Source: an uncultured Poribacteria bacterium (lineage in GTDB: Bacteria; Poribacteria; WGA-4E; WGA-3G). From it: a DNA stretch of 64,000 bases. The notes beneath the pieces were generated by a model, which made no database searches, was not told the DNA's origin, and worked only from the letters and a program-made list of their open reading frames with translations. The position numbers were made by a program, and so were the translations under genes. The stretch is taken from contig OY282383.1 in assembly GCA_958295855.1 (NCBI GenBank), positions 1,902,481-1,966,480 of the forward strand. Direction: 5' to 3'. Positions 35,282 to 43,942 of the stretch are shown here, piece after piece. The stretch's first letter is position 1, and each line of letters opens with the position of its first letter.

Positions 35282-35285
35282 GACT

Positions 35286-36290
35286 TTATCGTTTTGGGCG
35301 AGCAGGCACTTTGGTTTCTGCGGATTCGTAGATCAGATCCATCAATTCAGATTGGATAATTCCGTTCATCGGGCTGGTGCGCGGTTCCGCTCTCCCCAAG
35401 ATAGCATCAATGAAGTTATCATCAGGCGTGCCGGCGGACATCTCGTCTGTAATTGGGGGTGAATCCAACGCTTCTCCCCCTTTCCAGACGCGAATCCAAC
35501 CGCCACCCCAGCCATCTACCTCAATGCGGCCGTTTTCAAAGACTAGGGCCATGTGGGTACCGCCGGGACTTGGGCAATTGCCGCTAACAGCCATCGCTGC
35601 GAGAACACCATTTTCAAACTTGATGTTAATCGACGAATTGATGTCGACCTCCCGGTCCTGATTGTCGATAAAGGCATACACTTCGGCGACTTTCTCTTCG
35701 ACTGCCCAGCAGAGGCTATTGAGGAGGTGCGCGCCACTATCATAAGCTTGTCCACCGCCGGAGAGTTTCGGATTCTGCCGCCACGTTCCCGTTGTACCGC
35801 CTTTCCACCCTTGTGTAATATAGCCTATCACCAACTCCAGTTTGCCGAACTCTTCGTTGCGGATGACTTCTCGGAGGTAATAGAAGTTGGGTGTGCAGGG
35901 GGTATTGTAACCGATTGTGAGCACGAGCCCGGTCTCCTGAACCTTCTCAGCGAGCGTATACGCATCCACAGAAGAGGTAACCATCGGTTTTTCCATCAGC
36001 ACGTGGCATCCTGCCTCAAGTGCCTGCATCCCCTGCTCGAAGTGTAACGTATGCGGTGTCGAAATCACTACTGCATCCGGTGCCGTCTCCTCAAGCATCT
36101 TAGCGATGGTGTTATAAACCCCTGGGCGCGGGGCGAGGTCGGGCAGGTTCCGGTCAATGTACCCGTTGGCGATGTCGGTGTTCACATCACAGGTGCCGAC
36201 GATTTGCACGTCGGGGTTTGCATTCATTCGCCTAGCGTGGCCCGAGGAGTTTCCACCACACCCAATCATGGCAAGTCGAATCTTCGCCAT
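35286..36290 (-). CDS. Gfo/Idh/MocA family oxidoreductase 2
   Basis: 334 residues. The N-terminal Rossmann motif IRLAMIGCGGNSSGHARR starts at residue 4, ISTPHTLHFEQGMQALEAGC and HVLMEKPMVTS give the conserved EKP motif, and GGQAYDSGAHLLNSLCW is the typical catalytic His/Asp region of the C-terminal domain. The start MAKIRLAM has AGGAGAAAAC just upstream. It lies 21 bases after the PhyH 2 gene, so the two are probably one transcription unit. NAD(P)-dependent oxidation of a sugar or polyol is expected; the exact substrate is not readable. Confidence 0.88.
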   Translation of the reverse strand: MAKIRLAMIGCGGNSSGHARRMNANPDVQIVGTCDVNTDIANGYIDRNLPDLAPRPGVYNTIAKMLEETAPDAVVISTPHTLHFEQGMQALEAGCHVLMEKPMVTSSVDAYTLAEKVQETGLVLTIGYNTPCTPNFYYLREVIRNEEFGKLELVIGYITQGWKGGTTGTWRQNPKLSGGGQAYDSGAHLLNSLCWAVEEKVAEVYAFIDNQDREVDINSSINIKFENGVLAAMAVSGNCPSPGGTHMALVFENGRIEVDGWGGGWIRVWKGGEALDSPPITDEMSAGTPDDNFIDAILGRAEPRTSPMNGIIQSELMDLIYESAETKVPARPKR

Positions 36291-36311
36291 AGTTTTCTCC
36301 TTGTTGTTTTT

Positions 36312-37103
36312 TTATTCTAAATCGGCGACGCTAATCGCGCCATCGCCGAACACTCGCGCAAAGGTGTGTCCGTGATGCGACTTCGTCTCGCCGTGCATAT
36401 AGCAGACGCTGAACGCGCGCCGTGGAATATCCGTACCGTTCGTCCCAGAACTGTGCAGCAACCAATTATGGAGCAGGACCACTTCACCGGCTTTCAACGT
36501 TAGGGGTTCCGGTGTAGCCTTGGTGACGATGTCATCCATGTGTTTCTGTGTCAGAAAACCAGATCCGTTTGAGGGATTGATAAGCCTGTTATGCGACCGT
36601 GGAATGATATGCACACAGCCGTTCTCAACCGTTGCTGCATCCAAGGCGGTATAGATGGTAATCTGCGGGTCGCGGTCGAGATCTGTCCATCTATCTTGGT
36701 GCCAAACGAGAGGGGTACCTTCGTGTGCCGGTTTATTCATAAACATTGCGCGGAAACAGGCAACTGGGGTACCTTCACCGTAAATTTCTGCACAGACTTC
36801 CCGAAAAATCGGTTTCTGAAGATACGTCAAAAAGTAGGCATCCACTTCAAGGTTCTGAATTTTCCGGTACAACAACGTTGCGCCCTTATGTCCTTTGGAC
36901 TGCGGCCCGGGCGAATTTTTTCCGGGTGCTCTGTCAAGTTGCATCATGATTTGGTCATAATCAAGGGGTGCCTTGCCGAGCATGATGTCATCCATGCGCT
37001 GTTGTAGTTGTACGAATTCAGCATCAGTGGCTACCTGTCCAATACGAACATAGCCGTTTTCCCAAAAATGTTCCCACTGTTCGTCTGTGATGTGGTGTTC
37101 CAT
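36312..37103 (-). CDS. PhyH family dioxygenase 2
   Basis: Fe(II)/2-oxoglutarate oxygenase, 263 residues. WHQDRW gives the HxD pair (H135, D137), and LLHNWLLHSSGTNGTDIPRR gives the distal His (H217) and the 2-oxoglutarate-binding Arg. NGCVHIIPRSHNR is the usual strand before it. The ATG at 37103 has a perfect GGAGG 6 bases upstream; a longer frame to 37319 would read through the promoter and tandem repeat, and is rejected. Leads an operon with Gfo/Idh/MocA 2, a pairing that suggests both act on one small molecule. Confidence 0.87.
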   Translation of the reverse strand: MEHHITDEQWEHFWENGYVRIGQVATDAEFVQLQQRMDDIMLGKAPLDYDQIMMQLDRAPGKNSPGPQSKGHKGATLLYRKIQNLEVDAYFLTYLQKPIFREVCAEIYGEGTPVACFRAMFMNKPAHEGTPLVWHQDRWTDLDRDPQITIYTALDAATVENGCVHIIPRSHNRLINPSNGSGFLTQKHMDDIVTKATPEPLTLKAGEVVLLHNWLLHSSGTNGTDIPRRAFSVCYMHGETKSHHGHTFARVFGDGAISVADLE

Positions 37104-37194
37104 TTCTTGCCTCCGGATTGCAATACGGGAAACCTGCAAGTTACACTTCCGGTAGTTTCGCCTAATATGGACGTAGCAGGATTCACCTTTTATT

Positions 37195-37236
37195 AAAGTA
37201 TAACACATATCGCAAAAAGTATAACACATATCGCAA
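37195..37236. repeat. Perfect 21-base tandem duplication at the PhyH 2 promoter
   Basis: AAAGTATAACACATATCGCA A occurs twice without a gap. The upstream unit (37216-37236) contains the -10 box; the downstream unit lies in the transcribed leader. Confidence 0.9.
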
Positions 37237-37246
37237 AACGTTTCAA
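37218..37246 (-). promoter_or_regulatory. Sigma-70-type promoter of PhyH 2
   Basis: On the minus strand TTGAAA (37246-37241), 17-base spacer, TATACT (37223-37218). The spacer and -10 fall in the tandem repeat, so the repeat may be an operator or a duplicated core promoter. The gap from 37104 to 37435 otherwise holds no gene. Confidence 0.65.
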
Positions 37247-37435
37247 TAGGGTATGTAACGTTTTTGACACAGCACTTGACAGAGGCGTGTAGGGAAGAGG
37301 CACACACCGCTTCAGACAATGAACAGCCTACATTACCCGTTTCAATTCTTAATCTTCATACAGAAAATAATGCAACCTTTCGTGCGCTAAGTTACGTCAT
37401 TTAAATCAAGGGATGCTAAATTTCGGAGGATTCTG

Positions 37436-40400
37436 ATGGAAAAGAATGATGCTGAACTGATTCAGCGCACCTTGGACGGCGATCAAAGGGCGTTTGCTGC
37501 CCTTGTTGAAAAATACCAAAAGGGGATTCACGCGGACGCGTGGAAGAGAATCGGCGATTTTCACATCGCCCAGGAAATTACGCAAGATGCGTTTCTCAGG
37601 GCGTATCAAGAACTCGGCACTTTGAAAAACCGCAACGCGTTCGCAGGGTGGCTCAATGTGATAGCGATACGCTTGTGCTTTGACTGGCTCCGAACAAACC
37701 GCTTGTCGATGGAATCCTTAGATACTACCGATGCTAACGAGGTGGATGAAGTGGCATATACCCGATACATGGTAGAAAAACGCGAGGAAGAAGCAGATGA
37801 AGCACGGCGCGAAACGGTCAAAAAGCTGCTCCGAAAACTGCCAGAAAGTGAACGCACAGTAATGACGCTCCATTACCTCGGGGAGATGACAGTCAAAGCC
37901 ATTGCGGAGTTCCTCGGTGTCTCCCCGAATACCGTCAAAAGCCGGCTCAGCCGCGCACGCAACCGTTTGAAAAAGGAGGAAGACATGATTCGACAAAACC
38001 TCGGCAGTTTCCAACTGCCAACGCATTTTACAGAGAACATTATGAAGGAAGTTTCACGCCTTACCCCTGGAGCCCCTTCTGGAAGTAAACCTTTGGTACC
38101 TTGGGCAGTCTCAGCTGCTGCCGTTTTAGTGTTATTACTGATGGGGGTTGGCACGCAATACCTCTCCCATTTTCAGAAGCCGTATAGTTTAGACGCGACC
38201 TCGGAACCGACGGTTGAGCTCACCGAGGCACTCTTTGTTTTAAACTCGCCTGCCAAACCCGCGGTGCGGAATCAGGCAGGCAGGGCGGTTCTCCCCGGTA
38301 AAAGCGAAGGTGCCGGTCAAAAACCAGACGCGCTGCGCTTTGCTGCAGCACGGGTTGATGAAACCAAAGTTTCAACCCCGAAACCGCAGTGGACTCAAAC
38401 AAAGGGACCGGAAGGCGGTTTCGTCAACACCCTTTTCACGACAACTCTTGGAGACATCTACGCAGGGACAGGCTCGACTCTCTATAGATTGTCGGACGAT
38501 GGACGCACATGGAACTTTGTCAACGCCAGCATGCCCATTAAGCGTCTGTATTACCGGAACGTATCGTGGCTGATGACAGAACGAGGCGATACCTTCTATG
38601 TTGTCTCCGATACAGAAGTATTGGCTTCCACAGATAGGGGTGAGACCTGGGAGTCGCTCGGGGCGCCTCCCAAAGGGCAGCCGATTGGCATCGTGATAAC
38701 AGATGATGCGTTTTATCTTGGGTTCGTTGAAGGAGTATTCCGCTCCCTTGATGCTGGTAAATCGTGGACACCTCTGAGTGATGGAAACCTAGCGGATAGG
38801 AAAATTCGCTCCCTCGCCGCCGTTGAAAACACGGTATTTGTCGGCACTGATAAGGGGCTCTATCGCCGCAATTCAGAAGGCTGGGAACAATTACCGGTAG
38901 GTGAAGCCGAGAATATCCGAGCATTGGCAAGTGCTGCCCATCGACTTTATGTTGCCGTAGGAGAGGAGGTTAAGAATCAATTCACTTCGCAATTCATGTC
39001 AGCGATGACAACGCGTAAGGCTTCCTTAGCACTTTACCGCTCAACAGACTTAGGAGATTCTTGGCAAGCAATAGCTCCTACGAAAGTACTTCCGTCGAGA
39101 AGAGGTGGATTTACCTTTGGTGCTTATGACGATTCAGAAACGGAACCAACTTCGAGCCTCAAAATCGTGGCAGCACAAGAAAGCCTTTTAGTATTAGACA
39201 GCGGGAACAGTTATTACTCAAGTGATGCAGGCGAAACCTGGATTACCTTGCATTCAAGTTTCTCAGACACGGACAAGGCTCCCGCTGTTGTGATGTTGAA
39301 CGAAAACACCTTCTACAGAGGTGGACGAGACGGGATTCATCGCACAACCGATGCAGGCAAAACGTGGCATCAATTGAACACAGGATTGGTAAGTACTGGT
39401 GTAGTGAATCTAGTCTCTGTGCATGATGTACTCTATGCGAACATCGGGCATGCACTTGTCAGTTCAACTGACGGTGGTGACTCGTGGATGCCTGTTCCAG
39501 GGGGTCCCGGAAACCTCATGAGCCTGGTGGGATTCAACGATGTGCTCTATGCCAGAGGTGCCGAAGGGGTAAAACCTCGCCTTTTTCGCTTATCTTCGGA
39601 GGACAATAGGTTAATCCTTGTTCCCGGAATGCCCGATTTGGGAAGCGGATTTGATAATGAGCGGCTGACTGAAGAAATCAACCGCGCCTTATTAGCCACA
39701 ATGCAAGATGAAGGCAAGAAAAGCATCGAAGGGGGTAAAAAACTAAACCCTGAACATTTCGATGTAGACAAGTTCAATGAAGCGTACAGTAAGATTATGA
39801 AGGAAAGCATGGCGAATTATGTCCGATCATTTCTCGGAAGTTTTGCTGTCAGCAGTGCTACCTACTATATAGAGTCTGATCAGAAACTTTTCAGATGGAA
39901 ACCCGGTACTACGGAATGGTTCGACACGGGATTAATAGATGAGGGCGCATCTGCTTACGCTTTTGATGATGGGCAGGCACAAGGCACTGCCTCTACGATC
40001 GGTTTTAAGCTCGCTGTCTCAGGGCGCACCGTTTACGTCGGAAAGCGGGATGGTAGCCTCTTCCAATCGTTTGATGAAGGGAACAGTTGGAACGATGTCA
40101 CTGCAAACCTTCCATTTCCGGTGGATGGTTTCAAAGCGATAGCGTTCGCTGGTTCGAGTGTTTACGTTGCAACGGACAAGGGTGTCGCGTATTCAAGCGA
40201 TGGCATTAACTGGCACGCGGCAACTGATACAGAAGGCACACCCCTTGTCATAGAACAATTTGCGGTGGAAGGCACAACGGTATATGCGACAACCGAGCAA
40301 CAGGGCTATCATCACGTTTTGAAAAAGCGTGATGATACTGGCACATGGAAACAGGTTACGCCGGAAATCCCAAATCCTGTCTCCTCTCTTGCTGTTGATG

Positions 40401-40462
40401 GTAACACGCTCTATGTCGGAACCGTCAACTGTGGCGTGCTACGCTTCGCACTTGACAAATAG
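37436..40462 (+). CDS. ECF-type sigma factor fused through a membrane segment to a BNR-type beta-propeller
   Basis: 1,008 residues. Residues 1-90 are sigma region 2 (DGDQRAFAALVEKYQ, QEITQDAFLRAYQEL) and about 125-180 region 4 (LPESERTVMTLHYLGEMTVK, then SPNTVKSRLSRARNRLKK). A hydrophobic helix at 221-243 follows, then a long outer part with many YCF48/BNR-type blades (SDDGRTWNF, STDRGETWESL, SLDAGKSWTPL, TTDAGKTWHQL, STDGGDSWMPV). The design implies that the sigma domain is membrane-tethered and the propeller senses or binds outside. Residues about 844-856 (FDDGQAQGTAST) come from a family A repeat. The ATG at 37436 has GGAGG 6 bases upstream. No anti-sigma gene is adjacent. Confidence 0.88.
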   Translation: MEKNDAELIQRTLDGDQRAFAALVEKYQKGIHADAWKRIGDFHIAQEITQDAFLRAYQELGTLKNRNAFAGWLNVIAIRLCFDWLRTNRLSMESLDTTDANEVDEVAYTRYMVEKREEEADEARRETVKKLLRKLPESERTVMTLHYLGEMTVKAIAEFLGVSPNTVKSRLSRARNRLKKEEDMIRQNLGSFQLPTHFTENIMKEVSRLTPGAPSGSKPLVPWAVSAAAVLVLLLMGVGTQYLSHFQKPYSLDATSEPTVELTEALFVLNSPAKPAVRNQAGRAVLPGKSEGAGQKPDALRFAAARVDETKVSTPKPQWTQTKGPEGGFVNTLFTTTLGDIYAGTGSTLYRLSDDGRTWNFVNASMPIKRLYYRNVSWLMTERGDTFYVVSDTEVLASTDRGETWESLGAPPKGQPIGIVITDDAFYLGFVEGVFRSLDAGKSWTPLSDGNLADRKIRSLAAVENTVFVGTDKGLYRRNSEGWEQLPVGEAENIRALASAAHRLYVAVGEEVKNQFTSQFMSAMTTRKASLALYRSTDLGDSWQAIAPTKVLPSRRGGFTFGAYDDSETEPTSSLKIVAAQESLLVLDSGNSYYSSDAGETWITLHSSFSDTDKAPAVVMLNENTFYRGGRDGIHRTTDAGKTWHQLNTGLVSTGVVNLVSVHDVLYANIGHALVSSTDGGDSWMPVPGGPGNLMSLVGFNDVLYARGAEGVKPRLFRLSSEDNRLILVPGMPDLGSGFDNERLTEEINRALLATMQDEGKKSIEGGKKLNPEHFDVDKFNEAYSKIMKESMANYVRSFLGSFAVSSATYYIESDQKLFRWKPGTTEWFDTGLIDEGASAYAFDDGQAQGTASTIGFKLAVSGRTVYVGKRDGSLFQSFDEGNSWNDVTANLPFPVDGFKAIAFAGSSVYVATDKGVAYSSDGINWHAATDTEGTPLVIEQFAVEGTTVYATTEQQGYHHVLKKRDDTGTWKQVTPEIPNPVSSLAVDGNTLYVGTVNCGVLRFALDK
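39971..39996. repeat. Dispersed palindromic repeat, family A copy inside the sigma-propeller gene
   Basis: GGGCAGGCACAAGGCACTGC CTCTAC, nearly identical to the intergenic copy at 3120. Translated in frame (GQAQGTAST) between propeller blades. Confidence 0.88.
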
Positions 40463-40492
40463 CGTAGCAAGTCCGCTGTCCACCTTAATCTT

Positions 40493-40519
40493 GTAGGCGC
40501 GGTTAGAACCCGTGCCTAC
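40493..40519. repeat. Dispersed repeat family C copy
   Basis: GTAGGCGCGGTTAGAACCCG TGCCTAC, shortly after the sigma-propeller stop codon; could double as a terminator-like hairpin. Confidence 0.7.
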
Positions 40520-40691
40520 AGAAACTTTGCATTCTAGATTTAGTTTGTGTTTGTGAAGTACACGTCCTCTTGGATGCCTGAACTCGTTCGGTCCCGAACA
40601 ATGAAGATTAAAAAATAAATTGGGTCATTCGGGTTCTCCAAGGTGTCTTGCCTTGGAGGTGGCTCCTACCTGAAGGGGTTAAAGGCATTTA

Positions 40692-40706
40692 CCCCGCTTT
40701 GCGGGG
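40692..40706. repeat. Family E palindrome
   Basis: CCCCGCTTTGCGGGG, flanked by an outer stem GGCAT...ATGCC. Confidence 0.85.
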
Positions 40707-41018
40707 CGATATGCCACCGCTGAAAATACCCGTTTCAATTCTTAAACTTCATAGTTCGGGCATCCTCCCACGAATTATTGGCGAACTGACTGCATCCGAA
40801 ACGCTCCCCTCGAAATTTGACAACAAAACCTGAAGCTGCTAAAATAGAAATTACCGTAGCAGGGATATTGAGTTTTTGTTGGGGGTACCCATAGTTTTCG
40901 CGCTGAAAAAGTTCGCCTACACGTATAGGCTGAGACGCTTCACCGCTCTGTGGGACTTATACATTTCTAGTCAAACCTTGACAAATCTGACAGGTTCTTC
41001 CATCAGTATAGGTATATT

Positions 41019-41033
41019 CCCCGCTTTGCGGGG
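41019..41033. repeat. Family E palindrome
   Basis: CCCCGCTTTGCGGGG, flanked by GGTAT...ATACC; the outer stem changes in a compensated way relative to the copy at 40692. Confidence 0.85.
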
Positions 41034-41524
41034 TAACATACCACTCCACACTTCCTGCTTCATCGTTCACCGCCTACCAGCGTAGGGCTTACGTGTACTC
41101 CACAGGCGTTTTATGTGTCGCCAGAGCTGTGCGCCACAGAGTTTGTTCTCCTGCATCAGCAGTAGGCTTGTGTTTTTTCAAGCCTTGTGGTTTTTGATCC
41201 TGCTGTTTTGTGCAAGCGAACGCACGCTTTTGTTTTTAGATTTCTTGCAGACTGAAACCTCGCGATCGCGCTTTTATCCCCTGTGTAGTGGGAAGGCAGG
41301 CACGCTACCAAGCGGTAACGCTACACACGCCTGCCTACGCGAGTTGTATAAATTATACCATACAGACTATAGATTGTCAAATCTTTTTTTGATGGTAAAG
41401 TCAAGGTTTTACCACATTTGTATAGATTTGATCAGATTTTACGGCACTGCAACTTACCCTTGCAATAACATGCCACTTTTTTTATTTTGTTTGTAGGAAC
41501 AAATAGGTGCTACGGAAACCCACG

Positions 41525-41566
41525 GCGGGAGAAGGTTTCCGCGTGTGGGCTTTCTAAAGACCCTAC
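41525..41566. repeat. Dispersed repeat family H copy 2
   Basis: GCGGGAGAAGGTTTCC, then GCGTGTGGGCTTTCTAAAGA, CCCTAC, about 20 bases before the Omp85 gene start. Confidence 0.8.
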
Positions 41567-41588
41567 TACTGTTAAGAGGAGAACCGAC

Positions 41589-43919
41589 GTGAAAAACAGC
41601 CTTTTGGCGTTGCTTGCAAGCCAAAACTTGCTAGTCAAATTTATCTTCCTGATACTGCTAACCACGGCTACCCTAATGTACGCCCAAATGCCAGATGGCA
41701 CAATCCCTTTTGATTGCCCCGATGTGCCGCCTGCTAAGTTTCAATTCCATTTCAATCGCGAGCTCATCGCACTTGTCCTCCCGACAGCACTCTTCAACAC
41801 GGTAGAGGATTTATACATTCACACTTACGATGCCGATGCAGCGGTTTTTGACAAACTGGTTGGGTATTATGGAGAACGGTTGAAAGAAAAAGGCTGGAAC
41901 AGCCCGGAAGAAACTGGCGGCATGCAAATCTATATTCTGGAGGAATCTGGGTTAAAAACAGACAGCACGGTTGTGGGCATCTTTGGGGTAGTAAAAAGTA
42001 GTGCCGATGTGCATCTGCTCAACATCGTTGGGCGTATGCCGCTAAAACAGACATGGCAACTCTTAGCGAATTTCGGTGAACTTGGCATTGAGATTCCTGA
42101 ACTGAAATTGCTCGGCCAACTTGCGCTCAGGAAATCCGAAGAGCCAACACAACCGCTACCGTCACTAACCTTGTTTCGCATCGACGGCGTTAAAAAACCT
42201 ACACCTTCGTCCAAAATGGGGTTCAACTTGGGTGGTTCCATAAGTTACCAGGAAAACCATCAAGGGCATTGGAGCTACCGTGGCCACCCAATTGAGCGTA
42301 TCCAGATTCGCGCCAACGAGAAAAAACAGGTTGCTCGGGTAAGCGAAGGGTTGAAGAACACATCCGGTGACATCACTGAATTGTTAGATAGCCTGCCTTC
42401 ACAAAACATGTCTGTAGATGTGCCGACATTCATTGTGAAAGTATCAGAACGAAATGTTATAATTAGCGCAAGAGAAATGTCAGATGAGACAGGGTTCACT
42501 ACGCTTACGAAGTCGTTTCGGACACGTGAAGGCGAGCCAATTCACAAAATACTGATTCGGGGGGAGGGGTATCACCCCGCAAAGCGGGGAAATGTCCCTC
42601 TTCAACACACCGAAGCAGGCATGATTCGTGAAGCACTGGAAGAGGGGCCGGAAGAAATTGAAAAGGTACCCAAGACGCTCGCTGACAGAATACCGACGCT
42701 TGAAAGTGCAAATCTGAGTATTGAGGAGAGAGACGCGCAACGGACAGCGATAATTACTGTAGTGGACAAACCGCTTTCCCAACATTTTTATCTGAACGCG
42801 AACCCACAGCTCGGATTTAATCGTGTCACCGGTTGGGCACTTGGCACCCGCATTGAATCCGGGCTTCAGGAAGCAACACACTCATCTGCATTCTTTCAAG
42901 TCTGGCCCCTGAATGTGCCGCTTGAGGAGAACGGGTCGAAGTTCTTTGGCGAGATTAGTAGAGGCTTTGGCAATAAACAGAATTATTATCGTGTTGGAGG
43001 CAATGCCGTCTGGGGAAAACGCAACAAGTGGCATATCGGATTAACCGCCCAGTTTCACCGTTCTACCGGCATTATTGCCCCAGAGCTTTTCACCGGTGTT
43101 GACGATGCGAGGACGCTTATGTGGTACGTTTTAGGAGTGAAGGAGCATCAAAATTACTACTTACGTAAAGGCGGCGAGGTGGCACTCCGATGGCATCCTC
43201 AGATAGATTATCGCATGGTGCCCACACATGCCTTCAAAATCGTTTTACTTGCCGAGACGCACGGTAGCCTGCAAAAAAGCACGGATTGGCATTTCTTCAA
43301 TTGGCGTTCAACGTCAAAAGCGCGGGAAAATCCTGTGATAACGCCCGCGCACATGCGGAGTGTCATATTCAACTATGATTTTAACACCCTCCGCAATCGC
43401 CTCGGCTGGCATAACACTTTCTCAGTGGAACATAGCAATACGGCTGTCGGTTCCGATTTCGATTTTACACGGTATCAACTGCATCTACGCCACGCCTATC
43501 CACTTGGAAGCCATCAGATGCGCACACGGGCAGTCGGCAGTTTTTCGACTGCGCCCCTGCCGATTCAACGCCAATTTGCCATCGGCGGGCCAGGGCTACT
43601 GAACGGATACCCCCTCTACGCCTTTGTTGGCGACCGCGGTTTCCTCTTCAATATTGAATATTTTTACCATTTACCGCAACTATTCATCTTGAGAAACCTA
43701 CAATTTGACACGGATTCGGATTTCTTTTTGGTGTTTTTCTTTGATGCTGGGCAGACATGGCATGTATCGGATGAAAAGTACACGTTTGAGCCGAAGGGCG
43801 ATGCGGGCATCGGTTTGCATTTCGGTGAGGAAAATTCCATTTTAAGATTTAATATTGCAAGAGCGTTTGAATCCACCCAGAGCATTCAATTCAACATGAT
43901 GTGGTTTTATAGTTTTTAG
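41589..43919 (+). CDS. Omp85/BamA-type outer-membrane protein 1
   Basis: 776 residues. A GTG start at 41589 follows AAGAGGAGA and gives a clean signal peptide (VKFIFLILLTTATLMYAQ). A domain of about 160 residues shared with the second Omp85 comes next (PDGTIPFDCPDVPPAKFQF), then two POTRA-like repeats (IERIQIRANEKKQV, IHKILIRGEG), then a beta-barrel with LGFNRVTGWALGTRIESGL, PIQRQFAIGGPGLLNGYPLY and a C-terminal aromatic residue (MMWFYSF), as usual for barrel insertion. The second POTRA holds an extra stretch of about 12 residues (YHPAKRGNVPLQ) from a family E hairpin, absent in the paralogue at 45068. Likely translocates or anchors proteins at the outer membrane. Confidence 0.85.
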   Translation: MKNSLLALLASQNLLVKFIFLILLTTATLMYAQMPDGTIPFDCPDVPPAKFQFHFNRELIALVLPTALFNTVEDLYIHTYDADAAVFDKLVGYYGERLKEKGWNSPEETGGMQIYILEESGLKTDSTVVGIFGVVKSSADVHLLNIVGRMPLKQTWQLLANFGELGIEIPELKLLGQLALRKSEEPTQPLPSLTLFRIDGVKKPTPSSKMGFNLGGSISYQENHQGHWSYRGHPIERIQIRANEKKQVARVSEGLKNTSGDITELLDSLPSQNMSVDVPTFIVKVSERNVIISAREMSDETGFTTLTKSFRTREGEPIHKILIRGEGYHPAKRGNVPLQHTEAGMIREALEEGPEEIEKVPKTLADRIPTLESANLSIEERDAQRTAIITVVDKPLSQHFYLNANPQLGFNRVTGWALGTRIESGLQEATHSSAFFQVWPLNVPLEENGSKFFGEISRGFGNKQNYYRVGGNAVWGKRNKWHIGLTAQFHRSTGIIAPELFTGVDDARTLMWYVLGVKEHQNYYLRKGGEVALRWHPQIDYRMVPTHAFKIVLLAETHGSLQKSTDWHFFNWRSTSKARENPVITPAHMRSVIFNYDFNTLRNRLGWHNTFSVEHSNTAVGSDFDFTRYQLHLRHAYPLGSHQMRTRAVGSFSTAPLPIQRQFAIGGPGLLNGYPLYAFVGDRGFLFNIEYFYHLPQLFILRNLQFDTDSDFFLVFFFDAGQTWHVSDEKYTFEPKGDAGIGLHFGEENSILRFNIARAFESTQSIQFNMMWFYSF
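42575..42589. repeat. Family E palindrome inside the Omp85 gene
   Basis: CCCCGCAAAGCGGGG, translated in frame as part of HPAKRG. The aligned stretch of the paralogous gene (about 46130-46150) lacks it, so this is an insertion rather than ancestral sequence. Confidence 0.88.
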
Positions 43920-43942
43920 GCAAAATAGCGAGGTATAATAAA

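Larger units (their letters stand above)
34929..35285. other. Gap between rhaI and Gfo/Idh/MocA 2
   Basis: No gene. It holds an orphan plus-strand promoter (35050-35078), an inverted pair GGGGACGTG...CACGTCCCC (about 35105-35170), and a family H repeat (35243-35281). Confidence 0.5.
40463..41588. other. 1.1-kb gene-free region rich in repeats
   Basis: No gene is supported. It holds a family C copy (40493-40519), two family E hairpins (40692-40706 and 41019-41033), and a family H copy (41525-41566). AT-rich sequence at about 41340-41480 may contain the promoter of the following outer-membrane operon, but no clear -35/-10 pair was found. Confidence 0.55.
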
